From contig JAEEMP010000125.1 in assembly GCA_016283275.1 (NCBI GenBank), forward strand, positions 1 to 64,000: 64,000 nucleotides of DNA, in the 5' to 3' direction. The position numbers and the translations under genes were made by a program. The notes beneath the pieces are model-generated. The model was not told where the DNA came from. It ran no database searches and saw only the letters and a list, made by a program, of their open reading frames with translations. This document shows, piece by piece, positions 16,170 to 25,405 of this stretch. Each line of letters opens with the position of its first letter. The first letter of the stretch is position 1. The DNA comes from Lachnospiraceae bacterium. Lineage in GTDB: Bacteria > Bacillota > Clostridia > Lachnospirales > Lachnospiraceae.

Positions 16170-17300
16170 CTATAAATAAGGCAAATATTCATAGATCGGA
16201 GCATTGATCTTCTGCCTTGACAATTCCATGAGCTTAAGATGGGTAAATCCGTAGACTTTGGTCTTGCATTTATCGGTCTTTAAGAGTTTTCTCATATAGG
16301 ATAAAAGTTCGGCTTCATCTTCTTCGCTGTCGAAATTGATGAAATCGATAAATATCATTCCCGATATGTTTCTGAGTTTAAGCTGTCTTGAAATCTCTTC
16401 CGCGGCTTCAAAATTGACTTTTTTCACCATTTCGTTATGTTCTTTTTTATTGTCTGTCTTACCTGAATTAACATCGATCGCGGTAAGTGTTTCTGTAGGC
16501 TCTATGTATATCCAGCCGCCGCAGGGCAGATTCACCTTTTTATCCGTGGCAAGATCAAAAGATCTTTTAAGCCTGTACAGCGCAGAAAGAGAAATACGGG
16601 AAGGATCATGCAGTTTTACTATGTCTTCAAACTCACCCTTAAGTTCTTTATACAGATCTTCATCTTCGGTGATGATCTCATCAATATTTCTTATCTCATC
16701 CTTTATGAATCTTATATAACCGGGGTTTTCATGATAAACACACGAATAAAGAGTTTTAAATTCTCCGAACTTAAGGATATTGTCCATTTTATCGCTTAAC
16801 TTTTCGTATTCGCACAAAGCGTCATCAACATTATCCGTATCTACACTTGTCCGGATTATGACTCCGTGTTTTTTTACAGACAACTTTTCATTAAAGATAT
16901 CATACAGTTTATCCGACATGATCTTATCGGTTTTTTGTGAAACTTTGATACCGTTGTCTTTTTCAAAGACCACACAATATTTCCCGCTTAACGAAATTTC
17001 GGTACTTAAAGTATAACCTTTTGATTTAGACGGCTCTTTAATGACCTGTACCAAGATCTCATCGCCCTGCTTTACTTCTTTTTTCAACTCCGAAAAAGGT
17101 AAAAAACCCGTTACTTCGGGGAGAAAATCCACGAAAACGGCGTTAATATCCTTCTTAACATTACTGACCCTTCCCGCATATATGCTTCCGCAGGTAACTT
17201 TTCCGGGTACGGTAACATTAATGTATACAGGCTCCGAATCCTTAAATTCAACAGCAACTGTTGCCTCATTCTTTTTTAAAACAACGATCTTATTCGACAT
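16170..17300 (-). CDS. rng: Ribonuclease E/G family protein
   Basis: A protein of 376 residues of the RNase E/G family. An S1 domain lies at about residues 30-110 (GSIYAGRVSNVKKDINAVFVDF), and the catalytic DNase-I-like domain has the two metal-binding aspartates in TLTAIDVNSGKT and MIFIDFINFDSEEDE. The C-terminus ends at INAPIYEYLPYL, before the zinc-link motif (CPxCxG) present in RNase G and RNase E, so the usual Zn-mediated dimer interface is missing. The ATG at 17300 was preferred over an upstream GTG at 17321 because MSNKIVVLKKN starts the first conserved strand. It overlaps the previous gene by 11 bases. Confidence 0.88.
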   Translation of the reverse strand: MSNKIVVLKKNEATVAVEFKDSEPVYINVTVPGKVTCGSIYAGRVSNVKKDINAVFVDFLPEVTGFLPFSELKKEVKQGDEILVQVIKEPSKSKGYTLSTEISLSGKYCVVFEKDNGIKVSQKTDKIMSDKLYDIFNEKLSVKKHGVIIRTSVDTDNVDDALCEYEKLSDKMDNILKFGEFKTLYSCVYHENPGYIRFIKDEIRNIDEIITEDEDLYKELKGEFEDIVKLHDPSRISLSALYRLKRSFDLATDKKVNLPCGGWIYIEPTETLTAIDVNSGKTDNKKEHNEMVKKVNFEAAEEISRQLKLRNISGMIFIDFINFDSEEDEAELLSYMRKLLKTDKCKTKVYGFTHLKLMELSRQKINAPIYEYLPYL

Positions 17301-17967
17301 AGTTAAGCGGTGCCAGTTCACCGTCGGCTTTTCTTAAATAAAGTTCATGTCTCAATATATGAAAAGGATATGCTTCGGGATCTTTACCCCCGAGTCTGAT
17401 AAGGCTGTCCACCAAAAACTTAGGTTTTAAATTGCCCGAACTTGACGAATCGCAGGTAAATCTTATCCCGTTGCTTATATATTCTATAGAATAGACAAAA
17501 TCCTTTATGTTAAATGTGCTTTCGCCGGATTTTGTCTTTTTGGTAAAAGAAAGCGTATCAAGAGCATTGTATTTCTCAATGATGCCCTCGCTTATCGGAT
17601 TTTCGCCTTCATAAAAATCTATCTCATACAAAGAAGCCGCAACACTTGCCATGGCATTTCCGGCTTTTTCGGGCAAAACGGTAATTTCTTTTACACTTAT
17701 ACCTTCAACCATCTGCTCGTTCAACTTTTGTACCATGAGCGAAACATCCTGACCGTCCTCGACCTCGACATCAAAATATTCGCCCTCACTCTCAACTCCG
17801 ACACCCAGGGCCTGTGCAAAACTCATGATCATATGAGGTGAAAAGCCGCCCGAATATTTAACTTTTATATCCGTGCGCCTGAATGCCTTCTGAAAATATC
17901 TCATAAGGTCAAGGTGTCCTATATATTTAACCACGCCTCTTTTGGCGAATTTGATCCTAAGCTTCAT
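17290..17967 (-). CDS. TIGR03936/DUF2344 family protein
   Basis: A protein of 225 residues. Its N-terminus (MKLRIKFAKRGVVKYIGHLDLMRYFQKAFRR) and the segment GFSPHMIMSFAQALGVGVESEGEYFDVE are characteristic of the radical-SAM-linked DUF2344 family. Members are found either fused to or directly behind a TIGR03960 radical SAM protein, as here, where the ATG lies 8 bases after that gene's stop behind AGGAAAAC. The biochemical role is not established; linkage with rng and ribosomal protein genes suggests RNA or ribosome maturation, which is inference. The start at 17967 gives the normal family N-terminus. Confidence 0.88.
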   Translation of the reverse strand: MKLRIKFAKRGVVKYIGHLDLMRYFQKAFRRTDIKVKYSGGFSPHMIMSFAQALGVGVESEGEYFDVEVEDGQDVSLMVQKLNEQMVEGISVKEITVLPEKAGNAMASVAASLYEIDFYEGENPISEGIIEKYNALDTLSFTKKTKSGESTFNIKDFVYSIEYISNGIRFTCDSSSSGNLKPKFLVDSLIRLGGKDPEAYPFHILRHELYLRKADGELAPLNYVE

Positions 17968-17975
17968 CCGTTTTC

Positions 17976-19841
17976 CTATCTGTTTATACAAATACCGCAG
18001 TCGAATCTTGCGGAACCGCAAAAGCTGCATTGACGCCTGCAGTTTGGTGTCACTTCACCGTTTCTTGCCCTGTGCCATTCTCTCAAAAGATATGCACGGG
18101 TCACACCGCAATCGATAAAATCCCAGGGAAATACTTCATCGTCGGGTCTTTCACGCGTTGTGTAGAACTCCATTGAAACGTTTTCTTCTTCAAATGCCTT
18201 AAGCCACAGGTCGTTCTTGTAAAATTCAGACCAGGCATCGAAGATACAGCCTTTTTTGTAGGCATTAAGTAAAACCTTCGAAAGCTTCCTGTCACCTCTT
18301 GCAAAAACTCCCTCAAGCATACTGACATCCGCTTCATGCCAGTTGTATTTGATATGCTTTTGATTAAGCTCACCCATTATATACCGCTTTGTATGCTCGG
18401 CCTTATCTATAAATTCATCGGCCGTGTTCATCGATGCCCACTGAAAAGCCGTAAACGGTTTAGGGATAAAGAACGAGGTGCTGGTAACGATCTGTACATG
18501 ACCGTTTACTCTTTCTTCCTTGGGAACCGTATCGTAAAAGGTTGCGGCGATAAGGTTTGAAAGGTCTGCGATACCCTTTATATCCTCTTCCGTCTCAAAA
18601 GGAAGACCAAGCATGAAATACAGCTTAACCTTTGTCCAGCCGCCTTTAAAAGCCATTGTGGCACCGTTTATGATGTCCTCCTCGGTAAGACCCTTGCAGA
18701 TTATATCTCTCATCCTCTGGCTTCCCGCTTCGGGCGCAAAAGTAAGACTGGATTTTTTTATATCCTGGATCTTATCCATTACATCAAGCGAAAATCTGTC
18801 TATTCGAAGACTCGGAAGGGCAATATTGACCTTTTTGTCGTTACATTCCTCTATCAGCTGATTCAATAGTTCGTCAAGATGGGTATAATCCGACGAAGAA
18901 AGAGAACTTAACGTGATCTCTTCATGCCCGGTGTTCTTAAGTATCTTTGAAGCCTTATCAAGAAGATATTCAACACTTCTCTCTCTTACGGGTTTATATA
19001 TCTGACCCGCCTGGCAGAAACGGCAGCCTCTTATACAGCCTCTTTGTATCTCGAGCACCATTCTGTCCTGTGTGACCTTGATAAAAGGTACAACGGGCTT
19101 TTCGGGATAATATGTATTGTCGAGATCTTTAACGATCTCTTTAAGCACTTTCTTCGGAACATCGGGGAATTTGGGCACGAACTTATCGATCGTACCGTCT
19201 TCTTTATAGACCACATCAAGCATTGAAGGCACGTACATACCCGGAATGGTTGCTGCCTTATGCAAAAATTCCTCTCTTGAGTCACCGTCCGCACGGGATC
19301 TTTTATATATATCAAGCAGTTCCCTGTATCTTGTCTCGCCTTCGCCTATATAGAACATATCAAAGAAATCGGCCAAAGGCTCCGGATTGGATGTACAGGG
19401 GCCTCCGCCTATGACTATGGGATCGTCCCATGTACGTTCCTTTGCCAAAAGAGGAATGCCGGAAAGATCGAGAACCTGAAGAATATTTGTATATACCATT
19501 TCGTACTGGATGGTAATACCCAGAAAATCAAAATTCTTTATGGGCTCCTGACTTTCAAGACCGAATAACGGGATCTTCTTTTCCCGCATGATCTTATCCA
19601 TATCGGGCCACGGCGAATAAACTCTTTCGCACCAGGTATCCTCGAAAGAGTTAAACATATCGTAAAGGATCGCGATCCCAAGATGTGACATTCCTATTTC
19701 GTATACATCCGGAAAGCACATGGCAAATCTTACCGATATCTTGGATTTGTCCTTTATCACACTGTTAAATTCATGCCCGATATATCTTTCGGGCTTTTCA
19801 ACCGACATAAGTACGGATTCGGGTATGGCAAGTTTCTGCAT
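17976..19841 (-). CDS. TIGR03960 family B12-binding-type radical SAM protein
   Basis: A protein of 621 residues. The N-terminal part (to about 200) resembles a B12-binding/UPF0313-like domain (FPDVYEIGMSHLGIAILYDMFN). The radical SAM cluster motif CxxxCxxC is in QRGCIRGCRFCQAGQIY near residue 265, followed by LSSLSSSDY and TFAPEAGSQRMRDII. A cysteine-rich tail (CRRQCSFCGSARFDCGICINR) may bind a second cluster. The target of this widespread family is unknown. It is cotranscribed with the DUF2344 partner and rng. It starts 3 bases after the hisIE stop, so it may be part of the his transcript. Confidence 0.9.
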   Translation of the reverse strand: MQKLAIPESVLMSVEKPERYIGHEFNSVIKDKSKISVRFAMCFPDVYEIGMSHLGIAILYDMFNSFEDTWCERVYSPWPDMDKIMREKKIPLFGLESQEPIKNFDFLGITIQYEMVYTNILQVLDLSGIPLLAKERTWDDPIVIGGGPCTSNPEPLADFFDMFYIGEGETRYRELLDIYKRSRADGDSREEFLHKAATIPGMYVPSMLDVVYKEDGTIDKFVPKFPDVPKKVLKEIVKDLDNTYYPEKPVVPFIKVTQDRMVLEIQRGCIRGCRFCQAGQIYKPVRERSVEYLLDKASKILKNTGHEEITLSSLSSSDYTHLDELLNQLIEECNDKKVNIALPSLRIDRFSLDVMDKIQDIKKSSLTFAPEAGSQRMRDIICKGLTEEDIINGATMAFKGGWTKVKLYFMLGLPFETEEDIKGIADLSNLIAATFYDTVPKEERVNGHVQIVTSTSFFIPKPFTAFQWASMNTADEFIDKAEHTKRYIMGELNQKHIKYNWHEADVSMLEGVFARGDRKLSKVLLNAYKKGCIFDAWSEFYKNDLWLKAFEEENVSMEFYTTRERPDDEVFPWDFIDCGVTRAYLLREWHRARNGEVTPNCRRQCSFCGSARFDCGICINR

Positions 19842-19844
19842 AAA

Positions 19845-21101
19845 TTACCTGTTCGCAAGTTCTCTCATTATCTCTTCCCAAGTAACTCCGCGTTCAACCA
19901 TTAATACCATGACATGATACAGGAAATCGGATATTTCATACTTGATCTCGTTGGCATTCGGATTCTTGGCCGCGATAACTATCTCCGTAGCCTCCTCGCC
20001 GACTTTCTTAAGTATCTTGTCGATCCCTTTATCAAAAAGATAATTTGTATAGGAACCCTCTTTGGGGTTAGCCTTTCTGTCTTCGATCACCTCATATACA
20101 TCCGAAAGGACCGAGAAAGGATTCTTTTCTTCGTAGTCATAAGTAATAATGTCGTTAAAGAAACACGAATAAGCTCCGGTATGACATGCATTTCCGATCT
20201 GCTCGACCTTGGCTAAGAGCGTGTCCGCGTCACAGTCGTAAGAAAGAGATTTAACGTACTGATAATGACCGCTTGTCTCGCCTTTGACCCAGAGTTCGTT
20301 TCTGGATCTTGACCAGTAGGTCATTGTACGGGTACGCAATGTCATATCATAAGCCTCTTCATTCATATATGCAAGCATTAAAACCGCACCGGTCTTATAA
20401 TCCTGCACGACAACGGGAATAAGCCCGTCTGAATTGGTCTTAAGCTTCGAAAAAGGCAAAACCTCGATACCGATAAGTTTTCTTATGGATTCATACTGTT
20501 CTGCATTCTGATTGATGACTTCACCCGTTACGGAAACGTTATCGGTAAAAGAAAACAGCCCTATAAGCTTATCAAGGCTTACTTCCGGAACCATCAGGAT
20601 TATATTTCCGTCAAAATCCTTAATGCCGGTTTCATCTTTTATGTTTTCCTCAAGCAAAAGAACTTCTCCGATAGCGTTCTTTATAAGCTCTTTATTGTCC
20701 TCGTATTCATCCTTATGCTTAATGCAGGCAACCAGTTTTTCTTTGCCGAATTTTCCCGCAACTTCACCGGTAAGCGCGATGTTGTCTTCTCTCGAATAAT
20801 TAAGCACTGCCTTTTTGCAACCGGCATAGATAAGTTTTTTTACGTCTTCCATGCGCTTTACGTTACCTGCGCCGATGATGGGAACTTTAACGGCCGATGC
20901 GATATCTTTGATGGTATCGATCGCAGCTTCATGCTCGTTATCCACATTTGAAAGATCGAATACAAGTATTTCGTCGCAAAGTGCATCGGAATAAGCCTTT
21001 GCAAGTCTTACGGGATCTGTTTCGATGATCGAATCGTCATTGAATGACTTGACCGCCATTCTGTTTTTAAGATAAATACAGGGTACTATCTTTTTACGCA
21101 T
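19845..21101 (-). CDS. hisIE: HisIE bifunctional enzyme with degenerate HisF-like N-terminal domain
   Basis: A protein of 418 residues with three parts. Residues 1-205 look like a HisF/HisA TIM barrel ([41 protein letters not shown]), but Y10 replaces the catalytic Asp11 of HisF and K128 stands where the second catalytic Asp (130) is expected. Residues 226-315 are HisI, phosphoribosyl-AMP cyclohydrolase, with [42 protein letters not shown] and [10 protein letters not shown]. Residues 335-418 are HisE, phosphoribosyl-ATP pyrophosphatase, with [15 protein letters not shown] and the helix [13 protein letters not shown]. HisIE performs steps two and three of histidine synthesis. Real hisF, hisA and hisH are not in the window. 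Confidence 0.93.
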   Translation of the reverse strand: MRKKIVPCIYLKNRMAVKSFNDDSIIETDPVRLAKAYSDALCDEILVFDLSNVDNEHEAAIDTIKDIASAVKVPIIGAGNVKRMEDVKKLIYAGCKKAVLNYSREDNIALTGEVAGKFGKEKLVACIKHKDEYEDNKELIKNAIGEVLLLEENIKDETGIKDFDGNIILMVPEVSLDKLIGLFSFTDNVSVTGEVINQNAEQYESIRKLIGIEVLPFSKLKTNSDGLIPVVVQDYKTGAVLMLAYMNEEAYDMTLRTRTMTYWSRSRNELWVKGETSGHYQYVKSLSYDCDADTLLAKVEQIGNACHTGAYSCFFNDIITYDYEEKNPFSVLSDVYEVIEDRKANPKEGSYTNYLFDKGIDKILKKVGEEATEIVIAAKNPNANEIKYEISDFLYHVMVLMVERGVTWEEIMRELANR

Positions 21102-21104
21102 TTC

Positions 21105-21692
21105 TTAAAGCATTCCTTTCGTTGAAGGTATTTCGTTTGTCCTCGGATCTTTGCTCGTGGCAATATCAAGCGCTTTGGCAAATGCTTTGAACATTGCTTC
21201 GCATTTGTGATGATCGTTGATACCCGAAAGAACCTTTATATGAAGGTTCATCCCCGCGCTGTAAGATATCGCATAGAAAAATTCCCTTACACACTGGGTC
21301 TCAAGATAACCGATCCTTTCACATTCAAAATTGCAGTCATATTCAAAATAAGGTCTTCCGCAAAGATCTATTGCGCAGAGCACCAAAGCATCATCCATCG
21401 GAAGTATAAAGCTTCCGTAACGGTTTATGCCGGCTTTGTCGCCGAGTGCTTCCTTGATCGCAAGACCGAGCACGATTCCGGTATCTTCGATCGTATGATG
21501 TGTATCCACTATAAGATCGCCCTTGGCGGAGACCTTTAAGTTAAAAAGACCGTGCTTTGCAAAACCTTCAAGCATATGATCAAAGAAACCGATGCCCGTA
21601 TCGACAACGGCCTGTCCCGTACCGTCAAGGTCAAGGGTCAATGAAATATTTGTTTCTTTTGTTTCTCTTTCAACAAGTTTTATTCTGCTCAT
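21105..21692 (-). CDS. hisB: Imidazoleglycerol-phosphate dehydratase
   Basis: A protein of 195 residues, the monofunctional HisB of Gram-positives. The manganese-binding motifs are visible: GIGFFDHMLEGFAKHGLF, DTHHTIEDTGIVLG, ISYSAGMNLHIKVLSGINDHHKCEAMFKAFAKAL. It dehydrates imidazole glycerol phosphate to imidazole acetol phosphate. The second ATG at 21692 (MSRIKL) sits 9 bases behind GGGGAG and gives the usual length; the ATG at 21698 is only 3 bases from it. Cotranscribed between hisD and hisIE. Confidence 0.96.
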   Translation of the reverse strand: MSRIKLVERETKETNISLTLDLDGTGQAVVDTGIGFFDHMLEGFAKHGLFNLKVSAKGDLIVDTHHTIEDTGIVLGLAIKEALGDKAGINRYGSFILPMDDALVLCAIDLCGRPYFEYDCNFECERIGYLETQCVREFFYAISYSAGMNLHIKVLSGINDHHKCEAMFKAFAKALDIATSKDPRTNEIPSTKGML

Positions 21693-21732
21693 ATTCATAT
21701 TCTCCCCTGATATTTTAACACAAATTTACTTT

Positions 21733-23025
21733 TCAGTCTTCAAATCTTACTTTTATGGAATTGGCATGAGCCGTTAAACCTTCATTTTTGGCAAAAAGTT
21801 CGATCTCCTTGTGAACCTTTTCAAGACCTTCTCTTGAATAAGCGATAATGCTCGATTTCTTGATAAAATCATCAACGCTTAACGAAGAGAAAAATCTGCT
21901 CGTGCCGTTTGTCGGTAAAATGTGATTGGGCCCCGCAAAATAATCACCGAGAGGTTCGGATGAATATTCACCCAAAAACATCGCTCCGGCATTTTTTATC
22001 TTTGTCATGGTCTTAAACGGATCAGCGGTAAGGATCTCAAGGTGTTCGCTCGCTATACTGTTGACCGTTTCTATTGCTTCATCCATATTGTCGGCAACTA
22101 TTATATATCCGTAATTTTCGATCGAAGTTCTCGCAATCTTCTCTCTTTCAAGATTCTTTAAAAAGCCTTCCACTTCGACCGATACCTCGTCGGCAAGCTG
22201 TTTGGACGTAGTGACCAGGATCGCAGATGCCATTTCATCATGTTCCGCCTGGCTTAAAAGATCAGCCGCAACATATCTCGGTGTTGCGGTATCATCGGCA
22301 AGGACCACGATTTCGGAAGGACCAGCTATCGAATCGATCCCTACATGTCCGTAAACGGCCTTTTTTGCAAGTGCCACGAATATATTGCCGGGTCCCGTTA
22401 TCTTATCGACCTTCGGTACCGACTCCGTTCCGAAAGCAAGCGCTGCTATAGCCTGTGCTCCGCCGACTTTATAGATCTCATCGACTCCAGCAATATCTGC
22501 CGCAACCAAGGTTCCGGCATTGACTTTTCCATCAGGACCGGGAGGCGTTACCATTACGATCCTTTTTACACCCGCAACTTTAGCGGGGATGATGTTCATA
22601 AGAACGCTTGACGGATATGCTGCCTTTCCTCCGGGCACATAGGTCCCGGCTTTTTCGATGGCAGAGATCCTCTGTCCCAAAATGGAACCGTCGTCCTTTG
22701 TATCAATCCAGGAATTCCTGACCTGCTTTTTGTGAAAGTCCACAATATTGGCGGCTGCGTGTTTTATAACGCTTATATATTCATCATCGAGTTCTTTGTA
22801 AGCTTTATCGATCTCTTCTTTTGTAACTTTTATATTATCCGCGTTAAGATCGAACTTATCAAATTTTTTTGTAAGTTCAAACAACGCTTTGTCGCCGTTT
22901 TCTTTAACATTTTCTATTATGTCGGAAACGGTCTTTTCATATTCGGGATAACTTCCCGTGCTTCTTTTAAGAAGATTTTTAAGTATATCCTGTCTTGTCT
23001 GTTCATCCAGCTTTACGATGCGCAA
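21733..23025 (-). CDS. hisD: Histidinol dehydrogenase
   Basis: A protein of 430 residues, complete HisD. AYPSSVLMNIIPAKVAGVKRIVMVTPP, EIYKVGGAQAIAALAFGTESVPKVDKITGPGN, IDSIAGPSEIVVLADD, SQAEHD and the C-terminal GPNHILPTNGTSRFFSSLSVDDF with the zinc and substrate ligands are all there. It oxidises histidinol to histidine in two NAD-dependent steps, the end of the pathway. It starts directly after the hisG stop. Confidence 0.97.
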   Translation of the reverse strand: MRIVKLDEQTRQDILKNLLKRSTGSYPEYEKTVSDIIENVKENGDKALFELTKKFDKFDLNADNIKVTKEEIDKAYKELDDEYISVIKHAAANIVDFHKKQVRNSWIDTKDDGSILGQRISAIEKAGTYVPGGKAAYPSSVLMNIIPAKVAGVKRIVMVTPPGPDGKVNAGTLVAADIAGVDEIYKVGGAQAIAALAFGTESVPKVDKITGPGNIFVALAKKAVYGHVGIDSIAGPSEIVVLADDTATPRYVAADLLSQAEHDEMASAILVTTSKQLADEVSVEVEGFLKNLEREKIARTSIENYGYIIVADNMDEAIETVNSIASEHLEILTADPFKTMTKIKNAGAMFLGEYSSEPLGDYFAGPNHILPTNGTSRFFSSLSVDDFIKKSSIIAYSREGLEKVHKEIELFAKNEGLTAHANSIKVRFED

Positions 23026-23670
23026 TTAAAGCACCTCCTTTAATCTTGTAATAAGATTGTTTATGCGTTCGGATTCCATCTGCATGGAAACCTGGTTAAC
23101 TATCATTCTGGCCGATAAAGGGCAGACCTCTTCAAGTACCACAAGCCCGTTTTCCCTAAGGGTCGAACCTGTCTCAACAATATCAACGATAACATCCGAA
23201 AGCCCGACGATCGGACCGAGTTCGACCGATCCGTTAAGCTTTATGATATCAACGGTCTGATGCTTAACGTTGTAGAAATAATCCTTTGCGATCACGGGAT
23301 ATTTTGTGGCAACTCTTATCATCTCATGATGCTTTAACAGTTCTCCCGCCGATTCGGGGCCGCATACGCACATACGGCACTTACCGAAGCCAAGATCCAG
23401 AACCTCGTAAGCACGTCTTCCTTCTTCAAGTATGGTATCTTTTCCCACAACACCAATATCCGCCGCGCCGTACTCCACATAAGTGGGTACATCGGGGCCT
23501 TTTGCAAGGAAAAATTTAAGCTTAAGCTCATCGTTTACAAATATGAGCTTTCTTGTGTCCTTATCGCGGATCTCTTCGCATGTGATGCCGATCTTTTCCA
23601 TAAGATCGAGCGTTTTGTTCGCAAGCCTTCCTTTACCGAGGGCGAAAGTCAAATATTTATCTTCACTCAT
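23026..23670 (-). CDS. hisG: ATP phosphoribosyltransferase, short form
   Basis: A protein of 214 residues. The short HisG form lacks the C-terminal ACT-like feedback domain and needs HisZ as partner, which is encoded directly upstream with an eight-base overlap. Visible are FALGKGRLANKTLDLMEKIGI, AADIGVVGKDTI, KYPVIAKDYF and the phosphoribosyl-binding IVDIVETGSTLRENGL. It makes phosphoribosyl-ATP, the committed and feedback-regulated step of histidine synthesis. Confidence 0.96.
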   Translation of the reverse strand: MSEDKYLTFALGKGRLANKTLDLMEKIGITCEEIRDKDTRKLIFVNDELKLKFFLAKGPDVPTYVEYGAADIGVVGKDTILEEGRRAYEVLDLGFGKCRMCVCGPESAGELLKHHEMIRVATKYPVIAKDYFYNVKHQTVDIIKLNGSVELGPIVGLSDVIVDIVETGSTLRENGLVVLEEVCPLSARMIVNQVSMQMESERINNLITRLKEVL

Positions 23671-24775
23671 CCTTTTTTACAAGCGTTACCGCTTTGCCCT
23701 CCTTGCGTAATCTTTTTGCCTCGGCTATTTTTTCGCCAAAACTGTCCTTATCGTATTCAAGCACCGTTTTTTCGCCTTTGATGTCTATATCTATCTTCTG
23801 ACCGCGAAGTGCCATCAAAAGATCGTCTATAACGACCATAAATCCTATGGCGGGCTTTGACGATCCGAAGCTTTCGAGAAGCTTATCGTAGCGTCCGCCC
23901 TTTACAAGAGCATCACCGATGCCGTATGTATAAGCCTTAAAGATAATACCGGTATAATAATTGTATTTTGAAAGTATACCGAGATCGAAGCTTATATAAT
24001 TTTCGTTTCCGTATATCTTAAGTATCTCATATACTTTCTTAAGCCTTTTAAGAGCTTCGAGGCTTCTTTTGATCGTAACCTCGTTTTCAAGTTTCGAGAT
24101 AAGCTCCACGCCGCCTATGCAGGAAACACATTCGATGAGCTGCTTTTTGATGTCGTCATCGCAGTTTAATGCTTTGATCATCTCGTTTGCCGCAAATGAA
24201 TTCTTCGAAGAGATCGCTTCACGGAGCGTAAGCTCATCGTCTTCTTTAAAACCTGCGGCTTCGCATAAGCCCTTAAAGAAATTCATTTCGCCAACGGAGA
24301 TCTGAAAATCCTTAAGTCCTGTGGAAAGAAGCGCTTCGATGACAAGATTCAAAACCTCGGCATCCGCCTCGGCACTTTTATCGTTCATAAGCTCGCAGCC
24401 TATCTCCGTCACTTCTTTAAGTTTTCCCTGAAGCGATGAATTATTGATAAAAGTGTTGCCCGAATACGTAAGTCTTATCGGATCTTTTTCCTCATCAAAA
24501 TATTTGGCAACACATCTTGCTATTGAAGGCGTAAAATCAGGCCTTAAAACAAGTGTATTGCCATCCTTGTCAAAGAACTTATATAATTCCTTGCTCGGTG
24601 TGGTTCCGATCTCCTTGGAAAACACATCGAAGTACTCAAAAGTCGGAGTCTGGATATCTTCATATCCGTAAGAATGAATGACATTCCTGATCTTATCTTC
24701 TATATACAGTTTTCTCTTAAACTCGTTGCCGTAGATATCTCTTACACCGTCAGGTGTATGAACAAGCTTTTTCAT
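23663..24775 (-). CDS. hisZ: ATP phosphoribosyltransferase regulatory subunit HisZ
   Basis: A protein of 370 residues related to class II histidyl-tRNA synthetase but without the anticodon-binding domain. Class II motif features are seen (GVRDIYGNEFKRKLYIEDKI, DIQTPTFEYFDVFSKEIG, VLRPDFTPSIARCVAKYF), and the end has YYTGIIFKAYTYGIGDALVKGGRYDKLLESFG. HisZ activates and regulates the short HisG. It is the first gene of the cluster, 46 bases behind a consensus promoter with a palindromic operator candidate between promoter and start. Confidence 0.95.
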   Translation of the reverse strand: MKKLVHTPDGVRDIYGNEFKRKLYIEDKIRNVIHSYGYEDIQTPTFEYFDVFSKEIGTTPSKELYKFFDKDGNTLVLRPDFTPSIARCVAKYFDEEKDPIRLTYSGNTFINNSSLQGKLKEVTEIGCELMNDKSAEADAEVLNLVIEALLSTGLKDFQISVGEMNFFKGLCEAAGFKEDDELTLREAISSKNSFAANEMIKALNCDDDIKKQLIECVSCIGGVELISKLENEVTIKRSLEALKRLKKVYEILKIYGNENYISFDLGILSKYNYYTGIIFKAYTYGIGDALVKGGRYDKLLESFGSSKPAIGFMVVIDDLLMALRGQKIDIDIKGEKTVLEYDKDSFGEKIAEAKRLRKEGKAVTLVKKDE

Positions 24776-24795
24776 ATTAACCTCACAATATGCTT

Positions 24796-24813
24796 TAGTG
24801 CGTTAACGTGCTA
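24796..24813. promoter_or_regulatory. Candidate TrpR-family (HisR-type) operator at the his promoter
   Basis: An 18-base imperfect palindrome, TAGTGCGTTAACGTGCTA on the plus strand, symmetric at 14 of 18 positions around CGTTAACG. It covers the predicted start of transcription of hisZ. The GTTAAC centre is also the centre of the E. coli TrpR operator. Confidence 0.6.
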
Positions 24814-24820
24814 CCTAATT

Positions 24821-24849
24821 ATCATAGTAGCATAGTAAATTATTGTCAA
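24821..24849 (-). promoter_or_regulatory. Predicted sigma-A promoter of the his operon
   Basis: On the minus strand: TTGACA (24844-24849), 17-base spacer, TATGAT (24821-24826). Confidence 0.88.
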
Positions 24850-24864
24850 GTACTTTCTGAAAAT

Positions 24865-25404
24865 TTAAACATTTTTGGTCTCGACCAGATACTTATCGAT
24901 CATATCAAGATAAGGCACCATGACCCCCGGCTTTTTATCAAGATACCTGTCATCCCGCAGTTCTTCTCTTCTGAAGCTTTTGCGGCCTCCGCCGTTTGCC
25001 CTGTCGGTAAACACCTTCATCTCCTCGATCGGACAAAAATACATAAGGTCCAGCTTTGTAAAATACAGCAAAAAGAACGCAACGCCCCCCTGCCTTTTAA
25101 AATCCATCATAAATTCAACCTGATGTTCATGGATGTTCTGAAGGCTGAAAGTCTCAACCGCGCTTTCTTTTGCATCAAAGCATATGGGTATTCCCTGACA
25201 TGCTCCGATATAGTCGACGGTACTTTTCTGATCGAAGTATGCAAGTGTAATGTGTCTTGAGGCTTTATCGATCTCTATCGGAGTGATCGGCGTCGGTATC
25301 TTCTGTACGAGAGCAAGTCCTTTTTCTCTGTACAGTTCATTGGTCCTGTTGACCATTTCCTCAAAAGCCGAACCTCTTAAGCCTCGTGAATTCCATGTGG
25401 GCAT
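24865..25404 (-). CDS. recU: Holliday junction resolvase RecU
   Basis: A protein of 179 residues of the RecU family. The family N-terminus NSRGLRGSAFEEMVNRTNELY and the nuclease core are visible: the DYIG and CFDAKES segments give the Asp and the E-x-K type metal ligands, and EHQVEFMMDFKRQGGVAFFLLYF follows. RecU cuts Holliday junctions in Firmicutes in place of RuvC and cooperates with RuvAB, which are encoded in this window at 54963-56572. It is the last gene of the minus-strand group and begins one base after the upstream stop. Confidence 0.9.
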   Translation of the reverse strand: MPTWNSRGLRGSAFEEMVNRTNELYREKGLALVQKIPTPITPIEIDKASRHITLAYFDQKSTVDYIGACQGIPICFDAKESAVETFSLQNIHEHQVEFMMDFKRQGGVAFFLLYFTKLDLMYFCPIEEMKVFTDRANGGGRKSFRREELRDDRYLDKKPGVMVPYLDMIDKYLVETKNV

Positions 25405-25405
25405 A

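Noticed and set aside
24776..24864. A T-box or histidine leader peptide ahead of hisZ.
   Set aside because: Only about 40 bases lie between the predicted start of transcription and the hisZ start, with no terminator hairpin or run of His codons.
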